Assembly: GCA_019828545.1 (NCBI GenBank)
Contig: JACVRA010000310.1
Coordinates: 124,001-188,000 of the forward strand
From: Paracamarosporium sp. OC-R06-R3
Taxonomy: Eukaryota > Ascomycota > Dothideomycetes > Pleosporales > Didymosphaeriaceae
Direction: 5' to 3'
DNA length: 64,000 nucleotides
Shown: positions 23,520 through 36,417 of the stretch, in pieces
Layout: every line of letters begins with the position of its first letter
How positions within the stretch are numbered: position 1 is the stretch's first letter
Translations under genes and position numbers: made by a program
Notes under the pieces: generated by a model
Database searches by the model: none
What the model saw: only the letters and a program-made list of their open reading frames with translations
What the model was told of the DNA's origin: nothing

Positions 23520-25254
23520 ATGTCTAACACCGCGAATAACGGCGACAAGGAACAAGGCGCTCGTAATAACGATGTGTACAGCCAGGCAAATCCATTCAGA
23601 GAAGGCTTCACGAAGGCAGATCAAAAACATATGTACCGTTTGGGAAAGGTGCAGGAGCTTAAGGTGTGTGCAGAGATAACTAGGAAATAGAACGCCTCTT
23701 GACCCGCATAGCGAAACTATCGTCCTCTATCCGCGCTGAGTTTTGCGATAGTGTTAACAGCCACATGGGAGTATTTCATGCTTGCCAATACCCAGGGTCT
23801 AATTGATGGAGGACTTGCCGGTCTATTCTGGAGCTTTATCTGGACATTCCTTGCATTCAGTTTCGTAGGACTGAGCTTGGCAGAAATGGCATCCATGTAT
23901 GGATCCGTCAGGAATAAGATGGCATCGCTTTGCTAATACAGCAAAACATAGGGCACCAATATCAGGTGGCCAGTATCATTGGGTCAGCGAGTTTGCACCT
24001 CCTAGCATTCAACGGTTCCTCTCCTACATAGTAGGGTGGATGTCAGTGCTTTCCTGGCAAGCCGGCAATGCCGCAGATTGCTTCATCACAGGTACTTTAG
24101 TTCAAGCTCTGCTACAAGTCAACGATGAAAGCTACGATCCGAAGCGATGGCATGGCACATTGTTTACCTGGGCAATGGTGCTGGTTCTCTACGTCGTCAA
24201 CATCTGGGGTCACGAACTCTGGCCGCGCATTCAGAATCTGTTGATGATCATTCATATACTGGCATTCTTCGTAGTCATTACAGTTCTCTGGACGCTGGCT
24301 CCGCACAATAGCGCGAAGCGGGTGTTCACCGAGCTTAAAAATAGTGGTGGTTGGAACAACATGGGACTCTCGCTCATGGTTGGCCAGATCTCAGCCATCT
24401 ACTCTATCTTAGGTGGGCCATACTTTCTTTTTTTTTTCCCGAGCTAATTGATTTCGCTAGGATCCGATGCTACCGCGCACATGGCTGAGGAGGTACGCGA
24501 CGCTGATCGCTATGTCCCCATCTCCCTCTTCTGGTCGTACATCGGCAACAGTCTGATGGCTATTGTGTTTTTGATCACTTACCTCTTCGCCATGCCTTCG
24601 GTCGAGGACGCTATCAACGACCCTTCAGGGTACCCCTTCCTCTATATTTTCAAGGGAGCAATGAATACCGCCGGTGTCAACACGCTGACCATCATCGTGC
24701 TGCTCATGGTTTCAGCCGCTAATATCAACTTCGGTGCATCGACAGCTCGTCAGACCTTCGCGTTTGGTCGAGACAAGGGTCTGCCCTTCTCGAACTGGAT
24801 CTCCAAAGTAAATAAGGACAAAGAGATCCCATCGAACGCCATCTTGATGACATGCATGTTCACCGTTCTCCTCTCGCTCATCAACATTGGGTCTTTGGTC
24901 GCATTCAACGCTATTATATCCTTACAGATTGTCTCTCTCATGTTCACCTACTTCTGCTCGCTCTCATGCGTCCTCTACCGCCGCCTGTATGAGCCTCAAT
25001 TTCTTCCTATTGCTCGCTGGAGTCTCGGAAAGTGGGGCCCGCTGGTTAACATCATCGGTCTTTCATATGTGACTTTTGCTTTCTTTTGGTGTTTCTGGCC
25101 AAATGAGACGCCCGTCGACACAGAGACGTTCAACTGGAGCGTTGTTATGTTCGTCGGCGTCTTCTTGCTTGCACTCTTCATGTACTTTGCGGAGGGAAGA
25201 AAAGTGTATGTAGGGCCAGTAAAGCAGTGTCGTATGGCGAGATTAGAGATTTGA
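23520..25254 (+). CDS. APC-superfamily permease (choline/amino acid/GABA type)
   Basis: Four exons (23520-23663, 23712-23896, 23952-24412, 24461-25254) give 527 residues; all joins keep frame (LKRNYRPLSAL, EMASMAPISGG, YSILGSDATAH). The N-terminus FTKADQKHMYRLGKVQEL and TATWEYFMLANTQGL are typical of the fungal Hnm1/Uga4-type branch. The substrate-site landmarks are APISGGQYHWVSEF in TM3 and GSDATAHMAEEVRDA. About twelve membrane helices follow. The family imports choline, GABA or other amino acids at the plasma membrane using the proton gradient; the exact substrate cannot be read. The C-terminal tail after the last helix is short (RKVYVGPVKQCRMARLEI). Confidence 0.92.
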
Positions 25255-28251
25255 GCCTATAAATATCATATTTCATGTCAGTAGAGCAGTCCAGGTAGAA
25301 AGACTTGGAGAGCCTGTCGCTCGCGTGGTGGACATATTGTCCCATTTGAACATGCTTTTCACCAGTTTATCCATCACAATTTCTGGTTACTCGATAAATG
25401 ATAGTCGATTTATCGTAATAGAGACATCTCTGGGTTCGTACTAACGCACTTAATTTACGGCACACGCCACTTTTTCGTGCTAACCTCCATGTCTATTATA
25501 ACCTTATGACACATACAGCGAAAAAATAATCTTGAAGTATTAGCGCTCAGTTCCTGATGAAATAAGTTGCAAATCCTAGACTAATTTGCAGCTTTCGATT
25601 CAGATCAACACCTTCTATGTGCGTTTGATCCCCAGATAATTAGAACACAGACGTCTATCTAAGTATCCAATGCATCATGCATCCGTATATAGGCAATGAT
25701 TGGAGCTCAAATTCTACTTGACTTGGCACATTCGGAACAAATTCACTTCCTGGCCCATTCTATCGAAGCTTCAGCACGATAGCAACACGTTGGGCGATTC
25801 TTCCAGCCATTGCAGCAACAGCTTTTTGATCGATTTGGTGCTTACTTGATCAACATCCATGATGTTGCATTGGAGACTCATAGTCAAACACTGTAAATTC
25901 CACCGCGATACAATTCCCTCACGATGCTACTCACGAATCTTATCCTTTTGCGGGTTTGGCCGGTATCCATGAACAATGGGAAAGAAGGGATGGGTAGCAT
26001 AGACGTATAGTATCAAGATGAGTAAGAATAGATCGGGCATAGAGAGCTTTCCAGGAAAAAATTATCATAACAAGGTCAATCAGCTCGCTCTGCTTAACTT
26101 CGCAAACAAGCATTTGGCATATTTAACACCTTCATTTCTATAAGCGAATTGAAATCATTATACATGGATGATAGAGTAGAATTGAAAGGAAGACCATGTG
26201 ATCATCAGTGTTAATATGGCCTTTGAGTGACATGCAAGAGCTTGTTCCGTTCAAGTCAACTATTAATGCCGTTGTGACCAATGATCTACCTGTGTACTTT
26301 CCGGAGTCGATCAAGACTTAGCATATAGAGAGTGCACAATCTTCAAGAACTAGTACAATCTATTCAACGACATCATAGCCTTTTCGACGTGAGAGCTGTA
26401 CCCGATGTCAGGAATTATTTTTTTCGGCTGAACACTAAAATTGTGTATTCCAACTCATCTTCCATGCATAGGACATCCATTTCAAAGCCTGAGACAGCAC
26501 AATGGCCTGAATATTCTACGAATGTAGCATATCTTCAACTCTAATACTCACTATTGTTTCAGTGCCGCTCACGCGATGATCTGGCCGTTGTTGACAAATA
26601 GCCCCACAAATACATAATCGCATCACTATTCCAGAATCTAGTTCTCGCAAAATCATCATGTCCAGACCGATAATTGAGGCATGCAATCTGAGACCTCTAC
26701 TTTCATATCCACTATGCTCGCTTTCCAGCTCCTTGATCAACCAGCATCGTCAATATGCTCACTGTTCACTGTTCAAGTAATCATCGGAGGAGGGAATCGC
26801 ACAATACGGCAACGCAATCCCCACTCTGTCAGAAACGCAGTCAATATCGACGTTGTATTAAGCTCACTAGCCCCAAAACAATCAAGGTCCGAGCGGTCGG
26901 GCAGCGTCGTCGCCATGGCACACGGCCCGATTGACACGCGCGTCGGATATTAGCACTTCTGCAGTGTCATAGAGCACCGAACAAAAAGAAAAATGAAGCG
27001 CGACAAACTCTTTGCTCATAGTGGGGAAAACCGTGACAGGAACTGGAAAAGGTATGCAGCGGAAATCTGACATGGTAAATCAGTCCGAATTCGAGATGTC
27101 CGCTGGAGGAACAGGGTCCACGGACATGGGATGCATGGACAATGCGCGACCCTGTCAGGTTCTCGAGACGCGTTCCTGGTCGCTCTGCTGGGTCGAAGAT
27201 CATCGTATTGCCACTTCCTCGGAGAATGACGGCCTCATCCCTCACTTCTGCGATAAGATAAAGCAAGTACATGCATCCTTTAGCAAACGAGGATAGTTAC
27301 ACGCATCCCGCAAGCTTTACACATGCGGCAGGTGTGTTGAACGAACGGTCAGCAAGGCACGGCACGCTCCGTCGGAGTAAGCACCTTAGCAGCGTTGGCA
27401 GGTGTGAGAAACGGATCATGTTTCGGTGGGTAAATGCAAGGTATGCCATGCCTTGTTGTTCTAGCGCGAACTTAGTCGATGAAGGAGGAGGGGAACTTCG
27501 GCTTGTCTGGGCTATGTATCGAGATTGCGCTAAGTCCCTGGAGACGATATGTCGGGGAAGGATACCGGGGCATGGGAATAAGGCTGTGGTGGAGTCGTGT
27601 TGATGCTGGGCTTATTACCTTCCAAAGGCATTACGGCAAAAATGGCTTGAGCGGGCCAGATTCATCTAAAAGTGGGAAGTCACCGCATGTGAATCTGTTG
27701 GCAGGGGTGAGTGGTACTGTCAGTGGTATATAGCGCGATAATGCAGTCTGCATAACGAGCGACTATACTATCCATCCCACAACTTGAAACGGGGATCACC
27801 TTGTCGCGAGGAAAAGAAAATCCTGATCGACGTCACTACGCGTATTGGAGGACCCATTCGCCGCTATAAAGCATATCATTGACTAAACGATGCGAAACGC
27901 AAGGAAAGCCCTACATTTGTATTCAACTAATTCAGGCACCCATCTTCCCCACGCCCTAGTGCAAGACGATGGCCTAACCGACGCATCACGACCGTTGCAG
28001 CCGTTGCCAAGATTGAGTGGAACCACAGTTCTGAGACGGTTGCTACATATCGTGCCGTGGTCACGATGCCTTCTTGACAGAGAAGATTCTGATCAGGTTC
28101 TGGGCCGTTCGGATGGCATCATCATGGTGCCAGAATTGCAAGTAAAACCACGACGTTGGGTCCGAATCACGCCGCGATATCCGTACGGATGACGTTCATC
28201 ATTGCTCATTATGTTTATGTCGTCTCTTGTCATCTTTCACGTATTGGCGAC
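25255..28251. other. 3-kb gene-poor tract
   Basis: No open frame over about 110 codons and none protein-like. The first half is AT-rich, the right half closer to average. No inverted-repeat element, transposase or RNA gene seen. It may be decayed DNA or untranslated transcript. Confidence 0.5.
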
Positions 28252-28789
28252 TCACACTGGGGGAACCTTGCCACCCGTCGCTTCGACAGCCTTGGTGATA
28301 TCGTCTTTCAGCTCAGGAACACCCTGAGTGAAGTCGCGGGCAAGCGTCTCCTGCAATAACCGATATGCGTCGTGCCGACCTTTCAACAGCTGATTCATGC
28401 GCTGTACAGTCTCGACGAACTCCCGGGTAAATATGTCTGGATTGCGCGAGCTTTCCACATACTGGGTAACTTCTGGCGGAATATCGATGTGCACGTCAGG
28501 TGCGGTTTGGGAGAGTTTGACCAGTTGTTCAATGAGATGCTGTCTGCAGATATGGGTCAATGACTGAAGAGCCGCCAACGTCACTGGGTACATCATACAT
28601 GTCTCTTCTCATTGCACCGACTGTAGGGGCTCCTTGATGATCATAGCCTTGCACGATGAGGTTGTAGAGGCTCTGCACTATCTCTTTCATGTGGTCTTCC
28701 GCCTTCGCAACCGGCCCTTTCGAGCATCAGCAAGACAGAGCAATATGCGCCATATAGTAAAACACACCCGCTGAATTACTTGGCGCCAT
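28252..28789 (-). CDS. med10: Mediator subunit Med10 (Nut2)
   Basis: Three exons by my reading. Exon 1 is only ten bases of coding (MAP plus one base) before a GTAATT donor; exon 2 encodes KAEDHMKEIVQSLYNLIVQGYDHQ; after a GTATGA...CTGCAG intron, exon 3 encodes HLIEQLVKLSQ, IDIPPEVTQYVE, SRNPDIFTREFVE and MNQLLKGRHDAY. The spliced frame is continuous and matches the Med10/Nut2 family in order and spacing. Med10 sits in the Mediator middle module and transmits activator signals to RNA polymerase II. The acidic C-terminus ends EATGGKVPPV. Head-to-head with the PXA gene, 229 bases between starts. Without splicing, the longest frame would give a false 114-residue protein lacking the N-terminus. 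Confidence 0.88.
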
Positions 28790-29018
28790 TGTGATACGCT
28801 CCGTTAAGTGTTTGTCGTGAACCGGCTAACAAAAGCGTGGATCGTGGTTGAGGTTGGAGCGCAAACGCAGCTGCGAGAATGCCAAGACTTTCGGGCGCAC
28901 AGTTATTCCGACGTCATAGACGAGCTCCGCCTCAACTTCAATACGAGCATCGCGAAACACAACAAGCGAAGGAAATCCTAGGTAGTCTCTAAGTTTGGAG
29001 CATGGGTAACATTTTGCA

Positions 29019-31916
29019 ATGACAGCCATGGCTCTTCCAGAGTCGAACCTCCCTCACCTAGGATCTACAGTCCCGGGCGCCGCAACCCAAACCCTACCAG
29101 GTCCGGCGGCGCCTGAAAAAGAAACGCAAGACAAGGCCTCTGATACTACCTCGGACAAGGCGACTGCAGCATTCATTCGCCGAGTCCTTTGCTCCCACAA
29201 CGTCCTCTTAGGGAACGGCGAGAGGGGTCGCAACACGCCGCGACCGATCGAAGAAGTGCTGCCACCTCTGACTAGCTCGAACGAGGTTGACCTGCAGCTA
29301 TATGCTATCATCGCGGTGATCATCAAGGAATTCGTACAGACGTGGTATTCCAAGATCACACCTGACCATGTGTTCGTGAACGAGGTAATTCAAATCATTG
29401 CTCATTGTACGAGGGCATTGGAGCAGCGATTACGGAAAGTTGATTTGGAAGCACTTCTTCTCGATGAGATCCCGGAACTTCTTGAAGACCACCTGAGGGG
29501 TAGGTCTTCCAAAGGGCGGCGAATAAGTGTCTTCTAACCCATCAAAAGCATTCCGCCTCTCGAGAGAACAAGCCTCCTCGCATCATTCACTGGTCACGGA
29601 TGTTCGAGTTGTCTACCACACTCTCCACCCGCACCCTGCACTGTATCCCGTACCAACTGATGTGGTGCCATCCAGCATCGCTGAGCAGCGGGAAAGCGAA
29701 TCTGCGTGGCGCCAACTACTAATTCAGGGAGTCCTAGCTGTGCTCCTTCCGACCGAAGATCTGGAAAATGGTTGTCTGCGAGCCTTAGTGGCGGAGATAT
29801 TCGCCGAAATGATCCTGGGGAACGGCATTAGTGGAAAAGCCTGCGAGGGTTGGTTGCTGTGGGAGGGTATCACGAGAATTGCTGAGGTTCTACAGCAGCC
29901 CGACGCCAAAGAGGAGGAGTCTCAATCATACGATGCCAGCCTATCCCAACCGCTAAGCCGTCTCGAACGTTATGGGCTGCTTGCTCCACCAGTCGAAGGG
30001 CAGGAGGACTCTTCTCATCCGTCGTTGGGCGATACGAAACGTCATGAGAGCGCTCCCATGACTGCCAGTGGGTTGTTCTGGATGGTTATCCGATACGTGT
30101 TTCTGGCGGGTACAGCGTTGCGCGCGGTGATCGGGATGATTGCGACATCATCGTCTTTGCCGCTAAGATCCGCCATCGTAACTGGCGGTCAATCAGCTAT
30201 CGAAGCAGGCCACCAGCGCCCACTGTCAAGGACCGGTAATCGAGCTGAGAGGCAACTGCTGACCTCTAAACGGCCTATAGTCAGTATGAAGCTGTGGAGC
30301 TGTGCGTCAGAACTTGTTGAGCTCGAGACGCGCATGCCTTGGCTTTCTGGTTTCGCATCCCTGCTGCAATGGGGCGCGTTGCGTGGTCCAGGACGGTTGG
30401 GCAATATTGATGGATTATTGGACAGGTGAGTTGCAGCAACATTCCCTTACACCCTCTGGTTGGATAAGCCTGGCAAGGATTTGCGTCAGTGCGCTCAAGC
30501 CATTCCTCGGCTTGCAGGAAGCCCGCATGAACTTTCAGTCACTTGACTTAGGCGCCGGCGAATGCGACGGACCGCCTGCGCTCACACGCTGTCGCCTCGT
30601 GCCGACTTGCATTAGACCCCAACACCTCCCGGGCGGCAACTCAAGGCGTCCTGTGCCCAACCCAATCCTTGGCATAAATCAGCCTTGGCCTCGTCAACAA
30701 CAACGATACGATCTCCTTCGGGAGTTTGAGAAACCGCAATCGCAACGTCTATCGTCGCATCGGACTCGTGGAGCTGCAGAGACTTTGTGACGATTTCACA
30801 ACAACGACGGATACGCTCCAATCGGTCCTATGACGGCCGTAGTTCTTGCGGATGACGGCCCCCGTTCGCGCCCGGTTGACCCGCACGCACATAGTGCCCG
30901 TTTAGCTCGGGACTGGCCGCGCTCTATTGCAAGACGCAACACTTGGTCGATTCCCTGTCCATGCCGTCCGACTCTCTAGTGCCTTGCGCTTCACTGTTAG
31001 ATCGCGATTTTGGTCGGAAAGCCAATCCGCGATGTCGCTACCGTCGTGCCATGATGATCCCAAAAGGGAACGGTGTCTCTAGCGACAGTTGCGCTGTGGT
31101 GACGCTACGGTGGACGGCTCCAACTGGATGACCGCATCTTCAGCTGTTTATCCTTGGATGCCTGGGTTGCAGCCGCCGAGGCAGTCTGGATCGCTTCGTG
31201 GGGTTGTTCATCTAACAACCCCTCTCATCGTACGATCATCTATCGACACAAACCCTGCAAAGCCTCACTTCATGGAGACCTTCGGATGGAGGTTCCCTCG
31301 TAAGGCATCGTGTTCTGGACGGTGTATTGGCGCTTAGCCATGTTGCGACATTTTCGCCTTACCTGCATCTCTCATTCAACGACGCCAGATCGCTTACTAC
31401 CTTACATCCCGCGTCTTACTGCATGTTGCGGGTTTGACCATTCATCGGGACACACTGCATATATTTGCATAGTCGCAAGCCAATCAGGGTCACAGTATTT
31501 GCTGAATTTTCCCGCGCTAACCTTCTGGCAGATTCCTATCGCACTCGGTGCAAACGCGAGTCCTCAACCCCGCCTTCCTTCCCATGCTTCTCCGCACTCT
31601 TCGTGCGACCCTTTTCCCTCATAATGGGTTAGCTCCAGCGCGGCAGCCACCTTCGGACGAAGAAGCCAAGGCAATTAAGCGGCGCTGCGCCGCCACGCTC
31701 TTGGGCTTGATGCCAACCACGGCGGCGTCTGCCTTCTTTGCCAACGATGATGAAGTAGACCACCTTCGGCAGGTGGAAGGATTGTTGGACTGCCTCGATG
31801 ACACCTATCTTAACAAGCATCTCATCTTCGCCATCGTGGAGCTTGTGGTCTTGCGATTGGTGCCCGAATTGTCAGAGGGAGGGGTACAGGCTCTGCTCGA
31901 AGAGAGGCTGGGGTAG
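29019..31916 (+). CDS. PXA-domain protein (sorting-nexin-associated type)
   Basis: Three exons (29019-29499, 29549-30425, 31532-31916), 1743 nt, 580 residues, all in frame; a second ATG at 29028 is equally plausible. The PXA domain begins near residue 85: LQLYAIIAVIIKEFVQTWYSKITPD, then VFVNEVIQIIAHCTRALEQR and LLLDEIPELLEDHLR. The C-terminal part (VLNPAFLPMLLRTLRATLFP, then DDTYLNKHLIFAIVELVVLRLVPEL) completes the usual architecture. PXA proteins bind or tether at endosomal/vacuolar or ER membranes; the exact role here is not known, and no PX or RGS domain is fused. Intron 2 is 1106 nt, against about 50 nt for nearly all introns in the window. Confidence 0.85.
30426..31531 (+). other. Oversized intron 2 of the PXA gene, probable insertion
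   Basis: Donor GTGAGT at 30426, branch-like CTAAC near 31517 and acceptor TGGCAG at 31531 are all textbook, and the spliced frame restores LLDRFLSHSVQTRVL. The extra ~1 kb is not AT-rich and carries no long open frame; a minus-strand stretch around 30612-30821 looks mildly protein-like (EGDRIVVVDEAKADLC) but I do not recognise it. No terminal repeats found by eye. Confidence 0.7.
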
Positions 31917-34900
31917 CCCCTGAAGTTTGCATTTCTTTTACACCATGGGTGTGGTTCAGGGCGCCCGTACGCTGTCAATATTGAGCTCTTGTATGCGCAT
32001 CGTTGCTTTTTTTTGCATCCCATTTGGTGAGCATGCGTTGAAAGCGCATACTGCGGTTTGTTTGATGTGGCCGTTGCATTTGGCGCCCGAGCTACGGCGC
32101 GGCCAGAGCGTCGCGCATCTGTACTCAGCGCCCGAGTCCCTCACCGCTAGGGTACCTGTCAAGCGCGATCATCCTCCAGTCAGGATTCCATCAAGCCACT
32201 GTCCGCGCTTCGGACGCGAGACTGGAGCTCAGCTGAGCATGCAGCCTCTCCACAAACACCCTTTGTCTTGGTGTGTCCATATCGCAGACGGTTAATATTC
32301 AGATTACTGCATTTGTCATTGGAGCAGATGCGCGACCTTGCGTCTCACTTATACTGGCCCGTTGTACATATTACTTCGCATACAACGTGTACCTCCCAGC
32401 AGGTACATCCACCGGATCCCGAAAATGAGGGGCCCGATCCAATGAGGTTTTTTTCGAGCGATGCATTACGCATGCAGTATCCTGACTGCATCTCGTATCC
32501 AGCACCTGATGGCGGCAGATGTCAAACAGCTTACCGTGAAGCGATCAGGTGCGAAACTTGGATTCGCAGCTGAAGTCTACTGCTTTGTACACCGCAAGTC
32601 ACTCGCTTGTACCCTGCCGGCTTGCCTGACCCGTCTGCGGATCAAACATATGCAGTTTTGAAACACTCGACCAATCAGCATGAGCTGGAGCTGCGCACCA
32701 GTTATTGACCGGACTTGCGGTGTACGTGAAGGTACTTTCGTTGCTCATCTGGTTCATGTGAGTAAGAGGAGCTATGACCCTGCAGGTCAAAGCATGAATA
32801 TGCGAGGCCATGACAGCAAGCGGCCTGTGAACACTCGCCGCTTTTGGGCTCTGAACTTACGCCGGCGCGGGGATTCTTTTTCAATGATGCGCGGCTGCTA
32901 AATGCAGATGATGGAAGGTTTCTGGAAGATCGCATTGACAGGAAGTCAGACATCTGAATCGTGAAAAAGAGCAGCAGTGCGCAGCTCCGTGTTGGAAGAC
33001 TACAAGCTCTTGCGTACGAACACACCTATCTGGAGTCATTTAGTCGCGTGCTTCGAAGCAAGCGGAGGGCTGTTCAGAGGTGAACTTAAACTCATTCCAC
33101 GTAACTAGCGTCCCAAACTTCAAGATCTGGCAGCTGGTTTCCTTCCGGTGAGCCAGAGCACGCCTCGTTCCGCCCCGCACCAGCATCGCAGATGTCGCAC
33201 AACAACTACGACCGTTGTTGACGACCGTGCGCATCACTGTGCTCGCCTCTTGCCCGACACTCGTCATGCGCCATTCTCTGTTTCAAATACAAAAATAGCA
33301 TGGTGCTCATGACAAGGAGCCTAGAACGCAAGGCCACCTTGCGTCGCTTGTGGAATTAAAGTTCAAAGGGTGAATTCATCATCGAAGCGAGGACGAGGGT
33401 CCGCCGCGGGGCGTGGGGAGGGGAGAACGACTGTTACGCATCCCACTTACGAGTCTGTCGCCATCAGCTAGTGCACTTATCGTCTACCTTATACTGTGAG
33501 ATCAAACGAATTACGCATCCATTGCGATATCACGATAGAGATTTGGTCCGAAAAATGCTTGTGTATACATACCTTGCAGCAGATGTGCGCTTTACTCGTT
33601 CCTGAAGACCACAGCCGTTAGGCTGCAGGGATCCTCGGCAACGATTACCTTTCCGTGTCGCTAGACGTTTTTCGACAACGTTAAGAGTCATTCTCGAATC
33701 AGTCTCTAAACAGAGTTGCGGCTGGCGCATGAAGTGCCGAAGCCTCCACGGTCATGATCGGCTTCTCCGTTTTTGTCTGTTAAGGAAAAGGAAAACGACC
33801 TTGTTGGGTGTCTCTTGAACGACGTTCGTCTAAACTTTGTGCTTCCTTCACCACGACAATCCTAGGCATGTCCCATGAAACAAGGCTATGACCCCAGTCG
33901 ACGAGCAGCAAATGCCACGGCCGTTCCCGCGCCAAGTCAATCAAACGAAACACTCGTTGCCGATCTCATCAACATGGCATTGCCCTACACTGTTCACGAA
34001 TTCGTCTAGGTCAGCATCCTGGCAAGTAACCGGACGCCTCTTCCTCAAAGCGTAACTGCGCCGCGAACCCAACGCTATCAGCTCCCTCGAAATAAGTAAA
34101 CGTCTGCCGAGCTTACTGCAAGAGCTTGACTCGTAAGCGAAACGTTATAGAAGCAGCACGTTTTTTCGAAACCTTGAGTCGAGACGATGTGCGGGTAGCG
34201 GGAACTCGCCGCCATCTTTACGCAATTGATCGGATGTGGGGTCGACAGACGACTTACGCCACTTCCGCAGAGAATTGTGGATACAAGATATGTTTCGGCC
34301 CTGTTGAACAAACGTTGTCGGAGATAATGCTCTATATTCGCATGAAAAAGAACCTGACGCTGCAGAGGAGAGCGCCAAAGAGCACTATGCTTATGCTATT
34401 GCGACACGGTGCGATGGGCCGAACCGGGCTATTCCCGGCTCCCGACAATTGCATCTCCTACGTATATACCATTTAACAAGGAGCATCTGTCGGATAACGC
34501 GGCCATCTGCGTAGTTCCACGTGCGTATAGTCTACTCCGAGGTTCGCTTACGGGGCCTCCACCATGCACTTTTCGTGTTCCACACTCATCGCTAGCGACG
34601 TCCGGGATACGCTTTCCTTCCCACTTTACGTGAATGCTATTCGATTGCGCTGGGTATTTCCTTCACCGTTCAGCTTTGTGTACATGCTGACTGCATCGCT
34701 CCCTCGCCACGGAACTAGCGGGCCGTCTGTTTTGTCTTTTCTCACGCAACCTGAGGCGTGATGCAAGGAACCGTGTAGCATGTCAGCCACGGCCAAATTC
34801 ACCAAAGACTGTTGGGCTTGGCTGAGCATCTCTCTATACCAAAGTTGCATGGCGTAAGCAGCATGCTGTCATGCGCACAGTTGGGGGCGTAGCGCCGACA

Positions 34901-36042
34901 GACGATCACTCGAAGGAGCGGGCCGCGAACAAGATCTTGCCGTACCAAGTGTAATGGTTAGACGAGGACAAGGTCTTGTCGCAGCGGCGTTTGAAGCTTC
35001 TGGAGGTCAAGTGATAGTCGGTGGTGCGACCGAACCGTGATGTGCATCGCGCGGTTGATGCTGGGACATACCTATGGTAGGGCTCGGGACGTTTGAGGGA
35101 ATACGATGGCGTAGCGAATTGCAGGAGATTCGAGGAAGACCGACTGTCGTACCGCACGGGCGTGGCCGTACTGGTACAACCATTGGGAGCGAGTTTCAAG
35201 GAACTACGATATCGGTCGGTGATATCATTGGTAGCGAGGTGCAGCGACCTAGCCACCGGGTACCTCGTCCACCGTGTATATGATTGTCGAATTTTTTCCT
35301 GCGCGACACACATACGCAATCGTTTGGTCATCTCCGCACAACCGCCTCTTCAAAAGAAAGCAACTTTTGGAGATGCACACCTAAATCGTCTTCCCACAGC
35401 CCGATTCGGGCGCCGGGAGACAATGCTGCTACCCGCTCCGCCCACGTTACACGACTTCATGCAGGCCCAAATCCTGCTTAAGGCACAGTCCACTACATCC
35501 GTACATTCAACGTTACACAGCATACAATTTCGATCACGTGGGGTTTATCCCCGCATTCGGGACCCTTAGCACGGCTTTAGCATAAATCGTTCGTACCTTG
35601 GGTAACGTTTCGCCTTTGCACTTATTTTGATAATCAGAAACTATATGCAATACACAAGATGCTCGGCAGCGCCCGCCCTGTACTATGCCGAGGAATTCAT
35701 ACTTGGTCTTGGATCACTAGTTTTGTGGTGCGAGATGCATTTGACAGGAAGGGGTCAGCCGTCGCGGGTGAGAGGGCAGTGTCCGCTCGTGTTCTGTTGA
35801 GGACCCAGCAGCGGTATCCTTCAACCGACGCTGGATCGCTACACATGTAAGATGTATCATGTACTCTGGCAATATTCAATATATCAGCCTTACTGGGGTA
35901 CACAAAAAGCAAAAGGACGGGGAAAGGAATGCCGTCCCAAGCGAAGCATGGCTGCCACAATATCGAACGATGAGAAGTCAAACCGTTCTCGCAGCTCAGG
36001 GCGGCGCGCAGACCGTACCGAATGCAGCATTGTTGTTGCTCT
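31917..36042. other. Gene-poor tract
   Basis: About 4.1 kb after the PXA gene. Many open frames of 60-160 codons on both strands, all with skewed or random composition; the longest (35093-35569 and 34906-35331) overlap on opposite strands. No TIRs, LTRs, transposase or RNA gene recognised. Base composition is close to average, so it does not look heavily RIP-mutated. Confidence 0.5.
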
Positions 36043-36417
36043 TCAGATCGCCATTATGCAAAGCGATTCACATTGGCGCAAAAAAACAACTCTCACTAGA
36101 GGCAATATTACAAAAACAAAAAGCATCACACAACATGCTGTGAGACGCATCCTTTCTAAACGGGCATTCTTGTCGGCGACGATATTCCAATGAGCAACCA
36201 CTAATCCTTCTTTATTGGTCATAATACGTCCAAGCGGATACGTATCTGGTCCCCCTATCTTATCCACATAAAAGTAAAGCTTTTCCGTGTAACACGTCCG
36301 ACTTAGTTTCCCTGCACCGTTGAACCTGTCAGTCTTAGGGGCTCCTGATGACAACATGTCACAAGATCCCGTGTTCTGGATATTGCCATTATTGATCTTC
36401 ACACGCAGCTGACGCAT
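36043..36417 (-). CDS. Possible small protein or remnant
   Basis: A 124-codon frame. Its centre (GSCDMLSSGAPKTDRFNG, then CYTEKLYFYVDKIGGPDTYPLGRI) reads like a small cysteine-containing extracellular protein, but there is no N-terminal signal peptide in the open frame and the tail (VMLFVFVILPLVRVVF) is oddly hydrophobic. An upstream exon with the signal peptide, or decay, would explain this. Unproven. Confidence 0.22.
   Translation of the reverse strand: MRQLRVKINNGNIQNTGSCDMLSSGAPKTDRFNGAGKLSRTCYTEKLYFYVDKIGGPDTYPLGRIMTNKEGLVVAHWNIVADKNARLERMRLTACCVMLFVFVILPLVRVVFLRQCESLCIMAI

Noticed and set aside
23400..23630. Hydrophobic minus-strand frame (VHIVITSALFLVAVI)
   Set aside because: Antisense to the permease first exon, which has a well-supported model.
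25255..28251. RIP-mutated retrotransposon
   Set aside because: No LTRs, reverse transcriptase or integrase remnants recognised, and only part of the tract is AT-rich.
35093..35569. 158-codon plus-strand frame
   Set aside because: Overlaps an equally long minus-strand frame; neither has protein-like blocks.
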